The notes under the pieces: model-generated
Databases searched by the model: none
Told to the model about the DNA's origin: nothing
Seen by the model: the letters and a program-made list of their open reading frames with translations, nothing else
Part shown: in pieces, positions 19,234-27,932 of the stretch
Layout: the number at the start of each line of letters is the position of its first letter
Position numbering within the stretch: the first letter of the stretch is position 1
From: SpSt-501 sp037481615
GTDB taxonomy: Bacteria > Desulfobacterota > Desulfobacteria > Desulfobacterales > SpSt-501
Strand: one strand, 5' to 3'
Assembly: GCA_037481615.1 (NCBI GenBank)
Contig: JBBFLI010000002.1
Length of the DNA: 64,000 bases
Translations under genes and position numbers: made by a program

Positions 19234-20267
19234 GTCCTCCTCTCCTGGATGGTGGGGGTTGAGGCGCCGGTTGCGGGCGCCGGGGGCGGAGGATCCCCGG
19301 GCGGGGATCCGTCGTAGAGATGACAGCAGACGATGCGGCCGGCGGCCGGCCGCCGCGGCCGGGGCTCCTCCTCGCGGCAGACGGCCGTCGCCTCCGGGCA
19401 GCAGGGGTGGAAACGGCAGCCCGGGGGCGGGTCGATCGGCGAGGGGACATCCCCCGGGAGCAGGATCCGTCGCCGCTTGCGCCGCGGGTCGGGAACGGGG
19501 ACGGCCGAGAGCAGGGCGCGCGTGTAGGGATGAAGCGGGCTCTCGTAGAGTTCCCGCACCGGCGCCGTCTCCACGATCCGGCCGAGATACATCACCCCCA
19601 CCCGGTGGCTCACGTAGCGGACGACCGCGAGATCGTGGGAGATGAAGAGCATCGAGATCCCGAAGCGCCGCTGGAGCTTCACGAGGAGATTCAGGATCTG
19701 GGCGCGCACGGAGACATCGAGCGCCGAGACCGGCTCGTCGCCCACGACGAGACGCGGCCGCAGCATGAGCGCGCGGGCGATCCCGATCCGCTGGCGCTGG
19801 CCGCCCGAGAACTCGTGGGGAAAGCGGCCCCGGTGTTCGGGCAGGAGCCCCACCACTTCGAGCATCTCCGCGACCCGCTCGCGCCGCTCGGCCGCGCTCA
19901 GCCGCTCGTGGTTCAAAAGCGGCTCCTCGAGGGTGCGCTCGACCGTGAGCCGCGGGTTGAGCGAGCCGAAGGGGTCCTGGAAGACGATCTGCATCTCGCG
20001 GCGCCGCCGGCGCAGGCCTTCGGGGTCGAGGGCGAGAACGTTTTCCCCGCGGAACCAGACTCGGCCGGCCGTGGGCTCGATCAGCCGCAGGATGCTCAAT
20101 CCCGTGGTCGACTTGCCGCAGCCCGATTCGCCGACGAGGGCGAAGGTCTCGTTTTCCGCGATCTCGAAGCTCACCCCGTCCAGGGCATGCACCCGCGCCC
20201 CGCGTCCGCCGCCGCGGCGCACGCGGTAGTGCTTGACGAGCCCTTCCACCCGCAGCAGTTCAGCCAT
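19230..20267 (-). CDS. dppF: Peptide/opine-type ABC transporter ATPase, DppF-like
   Basis: Cytoplasmic ATPase of the importer, 345 residues. Walker A (GESGCGKST) lies near residues 46-54, signature FSGGQRQRIGIARAL near 151-165, and Walker B (LVVGDEPVSALD) near 172-183. The C-terminal oligopeptide-transporter extension carries cysteines (GCRFHPCCPEATAVC, about 297-311) that in some family members bind a [4Fe-4S] cluster. Its start overlaps the end of dppD by eight bases. Confidence 0.93.
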   Translation of the reverse strand: MAELLRVEGLVKHYRVRRGGGRGARVHALDGVSFEIAENETFALVGESGCGKSTTGLSILRLIEPTAGRVWFRGENVLALDPEGLRRRRREMQIVFQDPFGSLNPRLTVERTLEEPLLNHERLSAAERRERVAEMLEVVGLLPEHRGRFPHEFSGGQRQRIGIARALMLRPRLVVGDEPVSALDVSVRAQILNLLVKLQRRFGISMLFISHDLAVVRYVSHRVGVMYLGRIVETAPVRELYESPLHPYTRALLSAVPVPDPRRKRRRILLPGDVPSPIDPPPGCRFHPCCPEATAVCREEEPRPRRPAAGRIVCCHLYDGSPPGDPPPPAPATGASTPTIQERRT

Positions 20268-21294
20268 CGCCCGGCCTCCAGCAGGCGACCCGGTGCCCCG
20301 GCAGGAGCTCCTCCAGAGCGGGGACCTCGCGGCGGCAGAGGTCGACCGCCCGCGGGCAACGGGGGGCGAAATGGCAGCCGGGCGGGAGGGCGAAGGCGCT
20401 CGGCACGACCCCGGGGATCTCGTTCAGGCTCTCGGTCCGGAACCAGGCGTCGGCGCGCGGGATCGATCCCAGAAGCCCCCGGGTGTAGGGGTGAAGGGGG
20501 GAGGCGAAGAGACCCGCCGTGGGGGCCTCCTCCACGAGGCGACCGGTGTACATCACGGCGACCCGCCGGGTGACCTCGGCCACGACGGCGAGATCATGGG
20601 TGATCAGCAGAATCGCCGTGTTCAGCTCGGCGTTCAGGGAGATCATGAGATCGAGGATCTGCGCCTGGATGCTCACGTCGAGGGCGGTGGTCGGCTCGTC
20701 GGCGAGGAGGAGCGCCGGCCGGCAGGCGAGGGCGATCGCGATCATCACCCGCTGACGCATGCCGCCGGAGAGCTGGAAGGGGTATTCGCGCACGCGCCGC
20801 GTCGGGGCGGGCACGCCCACGCGGGCGAGCATTTCGACGGCGCTCGCCAGGGCCTGGGAGCGGCTCTGCCCGCGGTGGACGCGGTAGACCTCGGCCAGCT
20901 GGTCGCCGACCGTGAAGACGGGGTTGAGCGCGGTCATCGGCTCCTGGAAGACCATGCTGATCCGGTTGCCGCGAAGGGAGAGGATCTCCCGCGGGTCGGC
21001 CTGGAGGAGATCGCGGCCCTCGAAGCGGATCTCGCCGCCGGCGAAGAGGGCCGGCGGTACGGGCAGGAGCTTGAGCACCGACAGGGCGAGCACACTCTTG
21101 CCGCAGCCCGACTCACCGACGAGCCCCACGATCTCGCCCGCGGCGATGTCGAGGCTGACGCGGTCGACGGCGACCGCCCGGCCCTGAGGGGTGCGGAAGT
21201 GGACCTCGAGCCCGCGGATCGAGAGCAGGGGCGTCTCCGGTTCAGGGGAAGCAGCCGCAGCGTTCACGGTTCGAGCTCCGCAGGCATCGCGCAT
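20260..21294 (-). CDS. dppD: Peptide/opine-type ABC transporter ATPase, DppD-like
   Basis: First gene of the leftward transporter operon; cytoplasmic ATPase of 344 residues. It has Walker A GESGCGKS near 58-65, signature LSGGMRQRVMIAIAL near 163-177, Walker B LLLADEPTTALD near 183-194, and the C-terminal GCHFAPRCPRAVDLC cysteine segment of the family. Two starts are possible: ATG at 21294, preceded by AGGA, or GTG at 21267, preceded by GGAG nine bases away. The N-terminal residues before LLSIRGLEVHF are not conserved, so the shorter form is quite possible. Confidence 0.92.
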   Translation of the reverse strand: MRDACGARTVNAAAASPEPETPLLSIRGLEVHFRTPQGRAVAVDRVSLDIAAGEIVGLVGESGCGKSVLALSVLKLLPVPPALFAGGEIRFEGRDLLQADPREILSLRGNRISMVFQEPMTALNPVFTVGDQLAEVYRVHRGQSRSQALASAVEMLARVGVPAPTRRVREYPFQLSGGMRQRVMIAIALACRPALLLADEPTTALDVSIQAQILDLMISLNAELNTAILLITHDLAVVAEVTRRVAVMYTGRLVEEAPTAGLFASPLHPYTRGLLGSIPRADAWFRTESLNEIPGVVPSAFALPPGCHFAPRCPRAVDLCRREVPALEELLPGHRVACWRPGDG

Positions 21295-21358
21295 GGAATT
21301 TCCTAACCGAGACGGCGGGAATCGTCAAACCGTTTCGCGGTGCCGGAAACGCTCGTTT

Positions 21359-22312
21359 TCAGCCGCGTCGGGGGGGCGGCGAGAAGGCGAGGCGGAAGCC
21401 GAGACCGGCCCCGTAGTAGTCCTCGGGAAAGCCGAAGCGGCGGCTGCAGCGCGCGCTCCAGTCGTCGAGGCTCCAGGAGCCGCCGCGGATGACGCGCTCG
21501 GTCACCCCGCGCCGCGCGGTGCGCGCCTGCGGCGCGACACCGACCGCACCCGGGATGTAAACGTCCGCGCACCACTCCCAGACGTTTCCGCTCATGTCGT
21601 GGAGGCCCAGGCCGTTCGGCGCCTTGCGTCCGACCGGCTGGGTCGTGCCGCCGCTGTTTTCGGCGTACCAGGCGAGGCGGTCGATCTCGTCGCCGCCGGC
21701 GTAGAGCTCGCGCTTCCCCCCGCTGCGCGCGGCGTATTCCCACTCGGCCTCCGTCGGCAGCCGGAACTCGCCGAAGCCGGGGGAGCGCTCGCGCAGCCGG
21801 CGGATGAACTCCTGGACGTCCGCCCAGCTCACCTGTTCCACGGGGTAATCCTCCCCGAGGCGGAAATGGGAGGGGTTCTCGGGCATGATCTTCGACCACT
21901 GCCCCTGGGTCACGGGGGTCTTCGCGATGTAGAAATCCTCGATGACCACCTCGCGCGGCGGGGTCTCGTTGTCCCAGCCGACCTCGAAGAGATCGCCCAT
22001 GGAAAAGGCGCCGCCCTTCACGAAGACGAACTCCATGCCCGTCACCGGTTCGATGCAGGGCCCTTCGCCGCGGCCGCCGGGGGAGGCCGCAAGGCAGTCG
22101 GGGCAGTCGGCCGCGCCGGGCGGCAGCCTGCGGCCGCAGGCGGAACAGGCAAGACGCCTGCCGCACGCGGGGCAGCGCTTCCAGTGCGGCTTGACCGCAC
22201 CGCCGCACCCGGGGCAGCGGGCCTCGGCCAGCGGTCGCTCGCAGGCCGGGCAGAAGCTCCATTCCGGCTCGACGGGTTCGCCGCAACCGGGGCAAAGCAG
22301 GGTTTCGGCCAT
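21359..22312 (-). CDS. Zinc-ribbon protein with FGE/sulfatase-modifying-factor fold
   Basis: Protein of 317 residues. Residues 1-75 hold a row of CPxCG-type zinc ribbons: CPGCG, CPAC, CPGCG, CPACG, CSACG and CPDC. The rest (about 88-313) is a formylglycine-generating-enzyme/SUMF1 fold, with GMEFVFVKGGAFSMGD, RLPTEAEWEYAARSGG, DMSGNVWEWCAD and VIRGGSW. In true FGE two cysteines spaced C-x4-C follow GGS; here the segment is GGSWSLDDWSARC, with only one cysteine and in a different place. Formylglycine formation is therefore unlikely and a structural or binding role is more likely. GGAGGAG precedes the ATG. It is the last gene of the block that starts with the NifX-like protein. Confidence 0.87.
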   Translation of the reverse strand: MAETLLCPGCGEPVEPEWSFCPACERPLAEARCPGCGGAVKPHWKRCPACGRRLACSACGRRLPPGAADCPDCLAASPGGRGEGPCIEPVTGMEFVFVKGGAFSMGDLFEVGWDNETPPREVVIEDFYIAKTPVTQGQWSKIMPENPSHFRLGEDYPVEQVSWADVQEFIRRLRERSPGFGEFRLPTEAEWEYAARSGGKRELYAGGDEIDRLAWYAENSGGTTQPVGRKAPNGLGLHDMSGNVWEWCADVYIPGAVGVAPQARTARRGVTERVIRGGSWSLDDWSARCSRRFGFPEDYYGAGLGFRLAFSPPPRRG

Positions 22313-22415
22313 CGGCGGATCTCCTCCCCCCCCCCGGCGCCCTGACGGGCACCGTTTTGGAAAATCTAAGCAAAAGGGGGGGGGAATTCAAACGCGAAAC
22401 GGGAGGGTTTGCCGC

Positions 22416-24272
22416 TCAGACGACGGGGGAGAGGGCCTCGAGCAGGGCGACGGGCGGATCGGCCGGGCCCTTGCCGATGATCGTGACGAACCGCTCGGGG
22501 ACGTCCGGCCGGGGGAACGGGGCGATCTCGTAGCGGCCGCAGACGTATTGGAGGGTGTGGACGCCGGGTGCGTCCGTGAAGGACACCAGCCCCTTCGCCC
22601 GGAAGACCTGGGGGGGAAGCCCCCCCAGCGCCCGCAACAGGGCCTCGCGATCGCAGGGGCCGGCAAGCCGCAGCGTTCGGCTCCACAGCCCGGAGGTGTG
22701 GTGGGTCAGCCCCGCGCGGGGGGGCCGCTTGCCGGCCCCCCCGCGCGGGCCCGCAGGCTCGAAGTCGAGGATCCAGGCCGGGTTCAGATCCCCGCGGACG
22801 GCCGGGAAGCGCAGCGCTCGGGGGTTGATTCCGGCGAGCAGCCGGTCCACCTCCGCCAGACGCGCCTCGTCCACGAGATCACGCTTGTTCATGACGAGGA
22901 TGTCGGCCGCCCGGACCTGGTCGACGGCGAGCGGCTCCCCGGAAAGCAGCCGCGAGGCGTTCGCCGCGTCGACGAGGGTCACGGTGCAGTCGTAGCGCAC
23001 GAGCTCCCCCCAGTCGGGCTCTTCCTCGAGCAGGTGGAGCGGGTTGGCGAGCCCAGAGGTCTCGAGGATCACGCAGTCGGGGGAGAAGCGGGCCCGGATC
23101 TCCTGGAGGGCGCGTTTCAGGTTCCCCGCGAGGGTGCAGCAGACGCAGCCCTCGTCGATCTCGGTGACCTCGTAGTCGAGGAGTTTGCCGTCCAGGCCGA
23201 CCTCGCCGATCTCGTTCTGGATGACGGCGACGAAGCGATGCCTCCGGCTCTGGTATTCGAGGAAATGCCGGAGGAAACTCGTCTTGCCCGCCCCCAGAAA
23301 ACCGGTCAGGAGAATGAAGGGCGGCCGCTCGTCGACGCCGAGCATCCGCTTCTCGATGCACTTGCCCGGCTTGAGGCCGTGCGCGCGCCACCAGAGGCGC
23401 TCCCGGTATTCTGCCGGCGTTCCCTCCGGCCCCTCCGCCTCGAACTTGGCGCTCACCGGCTCCGGCTCGCCCAGCGCGGGGCTCTCGAAGGGAGCCTCCG
23501 CTCCAAAGTCGCCGAAATCCAGGCGGAGCAGGCGGGTCCGCAGGTCGGCCGCCGGCCGGAAAGGCTCTCCACCCGCTGCGGAAGCGACGATTTCACAGGC
23601 CGGGTGCTGCGATTCCCGCAGCCGGTCGGGGGGGCGACCGAGATGGAAGACAAGCGATGCCGCCAGCGTCTCGAAAAAGGGGAGAGCCGTCTCCCAGGCG
23701 GGGAAATCCTCGTCCACCCCGCCCGGGGCGACGAGCCAGCGCTCCTCTCCGCCGGCGGCGAGGCGAATGCCTTCCGGAGCAAGGACGCGCAGCCGCTCCG
23801 GCGCCTCGAGCGCAAGCGAGGCCGCCCCCCGGTCGCGGCGCAGCCCCAGGCGGATCAGGGCGACGCCGAAGAGATCGGCGAAACCCTCCTCCGCGGTGAA
23901 GCGGCGTACCCGTTCGCGGTAGCCCGGGCGCTGGGTTTCGGCTGCGGCGCGGACGGAGAACGCCTCCACCCGCTCCTCTTCCGGGTCCGGGAAGTAGCAC
24001 AGGCCGAAGCGGCCCGCGATCCACCCCCCCGGGGCATTCTCCACCTCCTGAAAGAAGACCCCGAAGACGCCGGCGGCGGCGGCGATCTTCGCCGTCCAGG
24101 CTTCCGCCGCGCCCGGGGCGACGCTCAGGCCGCGCCACCCCAGCGCATGCCGCACCGCGGGGACGAAGTGAGCACGCACGAGGAGCGACCGCAGGAACGC
24201 AGGCACGACGCCCTCCGCCGCGGCGTCGAGGTCGAGGTTGGCGACCTCCTCGAGGGGAAGTGCTGCGGGCAT
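22416..24272 (-). CDS. CobW/COG0523-family GTPase with a large unknown N-terminal domain
   Basis: GTPase of the COG0523 metallochaperone group, 618 residues, about twice the usual length. The first 300 or so residues are a globular domain I do not recognise. The G domain starts at PPFILLTGFLGAGKTSFLRH (Walker A at about 326-332), the metal-binding GCVCC motif is at residues 375-379 (Cys376, Cys378, Cys379), NKRD is the G4 box, and a CobW C-terminal domain follows. Family members deliver Zn, Co, Ni or Fe to target enzymes. It lies 20 bases after the small exported protein gene and in the same block as the Tat-exported metallohydrolase, whose metal it could supply. The ATG at 24272 is the only in-frame start after the upstream stop. 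Confidence 0.87.
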   Translation of the reverse strand: MPAALPLEEVANLDLDAAAEGVVPAFLRSLLVRAHFVPAVRHALGWRGLSVAPGAAEAWTAKIAAAAGVFGVFFQEVENAPGGWIAGRFGLCYFPDPEEERVEAFSVRAAAETQRPGYRERVRRFTAEEGFADLFGVALIRLGLRRDRGAASLALEAPERLRVLAPEGIRLAAGGEERWLVAPGGVDEDFPAWETALPFFETLAASLVFHLGRPPDRLRESQHPACEIVASAAGGEPFRPAADLRTRLLRLDFGDFGAEAPFESPALGEPEPVSAKFEAEGPEGTPAEYRERLWWRAHGLKPGKCIEKRMLGVDERPPFILLTGFLGAGKTSFLRHFLEYQSRRHRFVAVIQNEIGEVGLDGKLLDYEVTEIDEGCVCCTLAGNLKRALQEIRARFSPDCVILETSGLANPLHLLEEEPDWGELVRYDCTVTLVDAANASRLLSGEPLAVDQVRAADILVMNKRDLVDEARLAEVDRLLAGINPRALRFPAVRGDLNPAWILDFEPAGPRGGAGKRPPRAGLTHHTSGLWSRTLRLAGPCDREALLRALGGLPPQVFRAKGLVSFTDAPGVHTLQYVCGRYEIAPFPRPDVPERFVTIIGKGPADPPVALLEALSPVV

Positions 24273-24292
24273 GGCGAAGGATTCCGCCGGGA

Positions 24293-24688
24293 TCAGTACT
24301 CGACCTTCCCGCCTTTGGGGCCGCCCCAGGCGAAGCTCTGGATCCGGCCGTCTTTCCAGCCGAGGGAGAAGATCCGGATCGTCCCCTTGGCCGCAGGCGA
24401 ATCCGGGCACTCCTCGACCCGGGACTCGACGGTGTAAACGGTCAGCCCCTGCTTCTCCTCGGTCTTTTGGATCACGGGCTTGGCCATCTGGCACTTGGTG
24501 AGCTCGGGGGGCACCACCCCCGGGTCGCCGTATTTCTCCAGCACCGCCGCCCGCTTGGCGCGGTCGGCGAAGGCATCGATCACTTCCTGCATCTGGGGAA
24601 TGGGTTTCTTCCCCAGGAGTGCGGCCACAAACGGCAGCAGGGCGAAAACGACCCAAAACCGCGCCCACGCCCATCGGCTTCGTTTCAT
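24293..24688 (-). CDS. Small exported protein of unknown function
   Basis: I do not recognise this 131-residue protein. It starts with basic residues and a hydrophobic segment (about 8-25, WARFWVVFALLPFVAALLG), so it is exported or anchored by its N-terminus. Two cysteines (in TKCQMAKP and EECPDSP) could form a disulfide. The C-terminal part (VYTVESRVEEC, TIRIFSLGWKDGRIQSFAWGG) looks like a small beta-rich domain. AGGAGG precedes the ATG. It lies between the Tat-exported metallohydrolase and the CobW-family GTPase, same strand, and is likely part of that exported system. Confidence 0.75.
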   Translation of the reverse strand: MKRSRWAWARFWVVFALLPFVAALLGKKPIPQMQEVIDAFADRAKRAAVLEKYGDPGVVPPELTKCQMAKPVIQKTEEKQGLTVYTVESRVEECPDSPAAKGTIRIFSLGWKDGRIQSFAWGGPKGGKVEY

Positions 24689-24767
24689 GGAACCTCCTCT
24701 GAAGGGCGGCGGGGGAGGCAGGCCGCCCTCCGCCGCCGCTGGGTTTCGCGTGCCTTCCGCCCGGCTT

Positions 24768-25946
24768 TCAGACCTCGGTCCCGTAACCGATCTTGTCCCC
24801 GTTTCCGAGGTAGGCCGTGTCCTTCGAGCGGTTGCGGGCCGTGCCCTTGACGACCGGGTAGCCCGCCTCGATGAACTTCTTCGCGCAGAGGATCCCCGTG
24901 CAGTGGTTGCAGCCGATCCTCTGAAAACCGTACTTGCCGAGCGAGAGCACGAGGTCGTCGTACTTGGGGTCCCAGTCCTCGAAGGGCGAGATGTGGAGCC
25001 CCCCGTAGATCCCGTAGAGCTGGTCCTTCTCGTACTTGATCTCCCGGAAGGCGGTCTCGGAGAACTGGATGATGCCGAAGTGGCAGCAGCCGGTGATGCT
25101 GACGAGGCCGTGGTCCTTCACGTTTACATAGATCGACTGCTCGCCGTAGACGCGGCAGATGATCGGCACCGGGAAATTGTAGGTGGCGAGGCCGGGGATG
25201 AGGCGGTTCAGCTCCCCCGATTTCACCTCGACCAGCTTTCCCTTGTGGCCCGCGTCCTTCAGGTACTGCAGCCCCTCGGGGTAAAAGCCCTGTGGGTAGT
25301 AGGTGGTGATGGTCGGGTCGTACTTGTAGACGACCGGGATGCCCCAGAAGTGGTCGAAGTGCTCGTGCGAGATGATGAAGGCCTCGATCTCTTTGTTTTT
25401 CAGCATCTGGTCGATCCCCTCGCGCTTGAAGCACTCGTCCATCCACTTGTAGGACCAGCCGGAATCGAGGAGGAATTTCCGCTTGCGGCCGTCCAGTTCC
25501 TCGATCTCGATCAGAGCGGCGAAGCCGCCGGCGTTCTGCGGGCTGACCGAGAGTTTTTCGGTCACCGCCCAGGCCTCCTCCAGGTTGTTCGGCAGGAGGT
25601 GCTTGATTTTGGCGATGCCCTTCTCGTAGCTGCCCTTGCCGAGGCCCGTCCCGTCGCCGAAGGGCGGCCAGTTGTAGCTGTACTGGTTGACGAGCAGGCC
25701 GCCCGCCTCCTTGATGTCCTTCATGAGGACGGCGTTCTCGAACCAGCTCGTCTCGGAGATGTTCGTCACCTTGACGGATTTGCAAACGCCGATGTCGGCG
25801 AGCTTGCGCTTGACCTCCGGGAAATAGGATTTCCGCCAGGGGGAATACGAATACACCCCCATCCCCAGGATCGTTCCTCCCATCACGCCCATCGCGGCGC
25901 CCTTGAGGAAGCCGCGGCGGCTGATCGTGGTCTTCTCCTCGGACAT
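24768..25946 (-). CDS. Tat-exported metallo-beta-lactamase-fold protein (COG1237-like)
   Basis: Exported hydrolase-fold protein, 392 residues. A twin-arginine signal (SRRGFLKG, Arg10-Arg11) and a hydrophobic stretch to about residue 33 come first. The metal site is SHEHFDH with His194, His196, Asp198 and His199; further ligands are expected at His289 (TGCCHFG), His318 (GGLHIS) and His348 (CNHCTG). The GCxHxG, GGxHL and HCTG pattern resembles COG1237, the MBL group that includes the dihydropterin-ribofuranosylaminobenzene phosphate synthase-related proteins. The ATG at 25946 follows AGGAGAC. The Tat signal implies metal loading before export. It lies 23 bases after the 11-TM membrane protein gene, suggesting a membrane-bound complex. 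Confidence 0.88.
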   Translation of the reverse strand: MSEEKTTISRRGFLKGAAMGVMGGTILGMGVYSYSPWRKSYFPEVKRKLADIGVCKSVKVTNISETSWFENAVLMKDIKEAGGLLVNQYSYNWPPFGDGTGLGKGSYEKGIAKIKHLLPNNLEEAWAVTEKLSVSPQNAGGFAALIEIEELDGRKRKFLLDSGWSYKWMDECFKREGIDQMLKNKEIEAFIISHEHFDHFWGIPVVYKYDPTITTYYPQGFYPEGLQYLKDAGHKGKLVEVKSGELNRLIPGLATYNFPVPIICRVYGEQSIYVNVKDHGLVSITGCCHFGIIQFSETAFREIKYEKDQLYGIYGGLHISPFEDWDPKYDDLVLSLGKYGFQRIGCNHCTGILCAKKFIEAGYPVVKGTARNRSKDTAYLGNGDKIGYGTEV

Positions 25947-25969
25947 GTCTCCTCCTTGTCGGGGCACGG

Positions 25970-27385
25970 TCACTTCGGGATGACCGTGATGTTCTTGTAG
26001 GCCCACGGCAGGACGCTCAGGGCGATGAAGTAGACCGCGAGGCCGCAGAGCGCCCCGGCCCCCAGCCCCCAGCCGAGCGCCGGGTTCCAGCGGAGATCGG
26101 CCAGTTGAGCCTTCTCGGCGGCATGATCGGCGGCGATCTCCTCGGCGGTCTTGGGCACCATCTTCCAGGCCGGCCAGTTGTCCATGAACCAGTGGTGCAC
26201 GAGCCAGATGTTGATCAGCCAGATGGTCGGGATCATGGGGAACTGCTGCTCGTGCATGAACCCTTTCTGAGTCCCGAGATAATCATGGGAGGTCTTGTAG
26301 TAGAAGACGTAGAGCGCGATCGCCGCGGCGAGCGTGATCACCGTCCGTACAAACACGTTCACCGGCAGGCTGAAACGGCGCGGCCAGTTGTTGCAGTAGA
26401 AGGTGAGGAAGAGGGCCGGGACGAGGAAGAAGACCGCCATCTCCCCCACGTGCAGCCAGCGCCAGTCGGGGGCGTTGATGAGGCGCGTGCCGCGGATCGC
26501 CGGCCCCCAGGTCAGCTCCTGGGCGAAGTAGAGGAAGAAGTGCATCGCCCAGGCGATGGCGATGATGCCGAAGAAGGCGACCACCCGCCGCAGCCAGTTC
26601 GTGCGGATCAGCTTGAAGGGGAAGCGCTCCCAGATCGTCTCGACCAGCCAGACCGTGACCGTGCAGCACATGATCCAGGCCACATGGAAGTTCCCCGACA
26701 CCGTGTTCGCGAACTTCTCCCAGTAGGGCGGGGCGATGGCGGTGAAGTACTGCCAGGGGTAATACAGGATGCCCATGTGGGAGTGCATGGTCATGAAGTA
26801 GATGAGCGTGCTCAAGAAGAACGTGAAGACGAGGATGCTGATCCCCTTGGCCGGCTGGCTCATGTTCTGCCAAGGCACCTCCTCGCAGGCGACCACCCAG
26901 GCCGGGCTCAGCCAGGAGGCGATGGCGGCGAACATGAGACAAGCGAGCGAGGCGTACTCGAGGGCGAAGAACTCGGTCATGCGCGGCAGCTTCATCAGCC
27001 GCTCGGGGTTGAAATAGGCGATGCCGAAGTTTCCGAGCACCGACTCGAAGAAGCCCTTGATCAGGACCCACAGGATCACGACCGAGATCGCCGTGAGCAC
27101 CGCCCCCTTCACCAGCGGGTGCGAGTTCTCGAGCCAGCTCCGCTTGAAGGGCCAGTAGTTGAAGATGTAGACCATCCAGATCAGCATGATCAGCCACCAG
27201 CGGGTGTACATGTAGCCCACGTAAGGGGTGTACATCCGCAGCCAGCCCCGCGGATCCTGGAAGATCCACCAGCTCGCATAGAACACGGCGAGCGTCACCC
27301 CCAGGGCGACGATCGCCGCGATCGGCTGCGGCCAGCGTGGAATGAGCTTTCTTTCTTCCAGATAACCGGTCCCGTATCGCTCCAT
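25970..27385 (-). CDS. Trp/His-rich integral membrane protein, about 11 TM, unknown function
   Basis: I do not recognise this 471-residue protein. About 11 membrane helices can be drawn (roughly 21-42, 62-77, 91-113, 140-165, 177-196, 226-248, 266-290, 308-331, 344-364, 385-402, 436-459). Tryptophan is very common and many histidines lie in or near helices: MTMHSHMGILYY, NFHVAWIMCC, WAMHFFLYF, WLHVGEMAVFF, LVHHWFMDNW. This makes heme or metal binding conceivable, but no CxxCH or known quinone motif is present. AAGGGGGA precedes the ATG. Its gene is directly followed by the Tat-exported metallohydrolase. The pair and their neighbours look like one unit. Confidence 0.87.
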   Translation of the reverse strand: MERYGTGYLEERKLIPRWPQPIAAIVALGVTLAVFYASWWIFQDPRGWLRMYTPYVGYMYTRWWLIMLIWMVYIFNYWPFKRSWLENSHPLVKGAVLTAISVVILWVLIKGFFESVLGNFGIAYFNPERLMKLPRMTEFFALEYASLACLMFAAIASWLSPAWVVACEEVPWQNMSQPAKGISILVFTFFLSTLIYFMTMHSHMGILYYPWQYFTAIAPPYWEKFANTVSGNFHVAWIMCCTVTVWLVETIWERFPFKLIRTNWLRRVVAFFGIIAIAWAMHFFLYFAQELTWGPAIRGTRLINAPDWRWLHVGEMAVFFLVPALFLTFYCNNWPRRFSLPVNVFVRTVITLAAAIALYVFYYKTSHDYLGTQKGFMHEQQFPMIPTIWLINIWLVHHWFMDNWPAWKMVPKTAEEIAADHAAEKAQLADLRWNPALGWGLGAGALCGLAVYFIALSVLPWAYKNITVIPK

Positions 27386-27445
27386 GAATATCCCCCTTTC
27401 CGATCGGGTTGTTGGGGTGAACCGCCGACTGCCGCGGCGGGTGTT

Positions 27446-27757
27446 TTACCGGTCCGGATCCGTCCCCCCGCCCGGGGTCCGGACGTCACCGCCCGCTTCC
27501 GGGGGGCGAGGCGTGCAGCAGCTCGCCAGTTCCCGACAGATCAACCGCCGCAGCTCCCCGGGATCGGTCCCCTGAAGGGATAGACCGCGGCATTCGGCTT
27601 CGAGCGCGAGGAGCGCCGGGCTGAGTTCGGTCTCAGCCACGCCGAAGGCTGAAGGTCTGCAGGAAACCGGCGGGAGATCTCCGGCGACGGATAAATCCCT
27701 CCCCATCCGGATGCCCCGGAGCAGGAGATCTCTGAAGAACTCTTTGCGCGAGAGCAT
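27446..27757 (-). CDS. Small protein of unknown function
   Basis: Possible 103-residue protein starting MLSRKEFFRDLLLRGIRMGRDL. The amphipathic basic start followed by a Cys-Cys pair near the end (RELASCCTPRPPE) is all that can be described. The ATG at 27757 has a GAGGGA site eight bases upstream. A strong -24/-12 element ends only 13 bases before this ATG, so transcripts from that promoter would be almost leaderless for this frame. The frame might therefore be a leader region rather than a gene. It is followed 60 bases later by the 11-TM protein gene. Confidence 0.5.
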   Translation of the reverse strand: MLSRKEFFRDLLLRGIRMGRDLSVAGDLPPVSCRPSAFGVAETELSPALLALEAECRGLSLQGTDPGELRRLICRELASCCTPRPPEAGGDVRTPGGGTDPDR

Positions 27758-27769
27758 ACGAATTCCCTC

Positions 27770-27785
27770 AGCAATTGCGGTGCCA
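27770..27785 (-). promoter_or_regulatory. Sigma-54 (-24/-12) promoter
   Basis: On the minus strand the sequence TGGCACCGCAATTGCT fits the TGGCAC-N5-TTGC consensus, with GG and GC separated by ten bases. It points toward the small protein, the 11-TM protein and the metallohydrolase. A PAS-type sigma-54 activator gene is about 830 bases away. Confidence 0.65.
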
Positions 27786-27932
27786 TTTCGAAGATCAAGC
27801 GAAGAGCCCATCAGCATACCGATTTCATGAACTTTTCTTCATCAGCCGCCGTTCAGGAAATCAGGGTTGGTCTCATGAGGGAACAAAACGCACCTAAAAA
27901 TGCGGCTTGAAGCGGCAAATTGTCCCCTGGGG

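Noticed and set aside
21300..21328. TTGACG-17-TAGGAA as a promoter of the dpp-like operon
   Set aside because: It would place the transcript start inside the coding region if the ATG at 21294 is used, and the -10 box matches only three of six bases. It stays possible only with the GTG start at 21267.
24768..25946. Beta-lactamase or antibiotic resistance role for the Tat-exported MBL protein
   Set aside because: The motif set (TGCxHxG, GGLH, HCTG) is that of the COG1237-like group, not of class B lactamases, and the context has no resistance genes.
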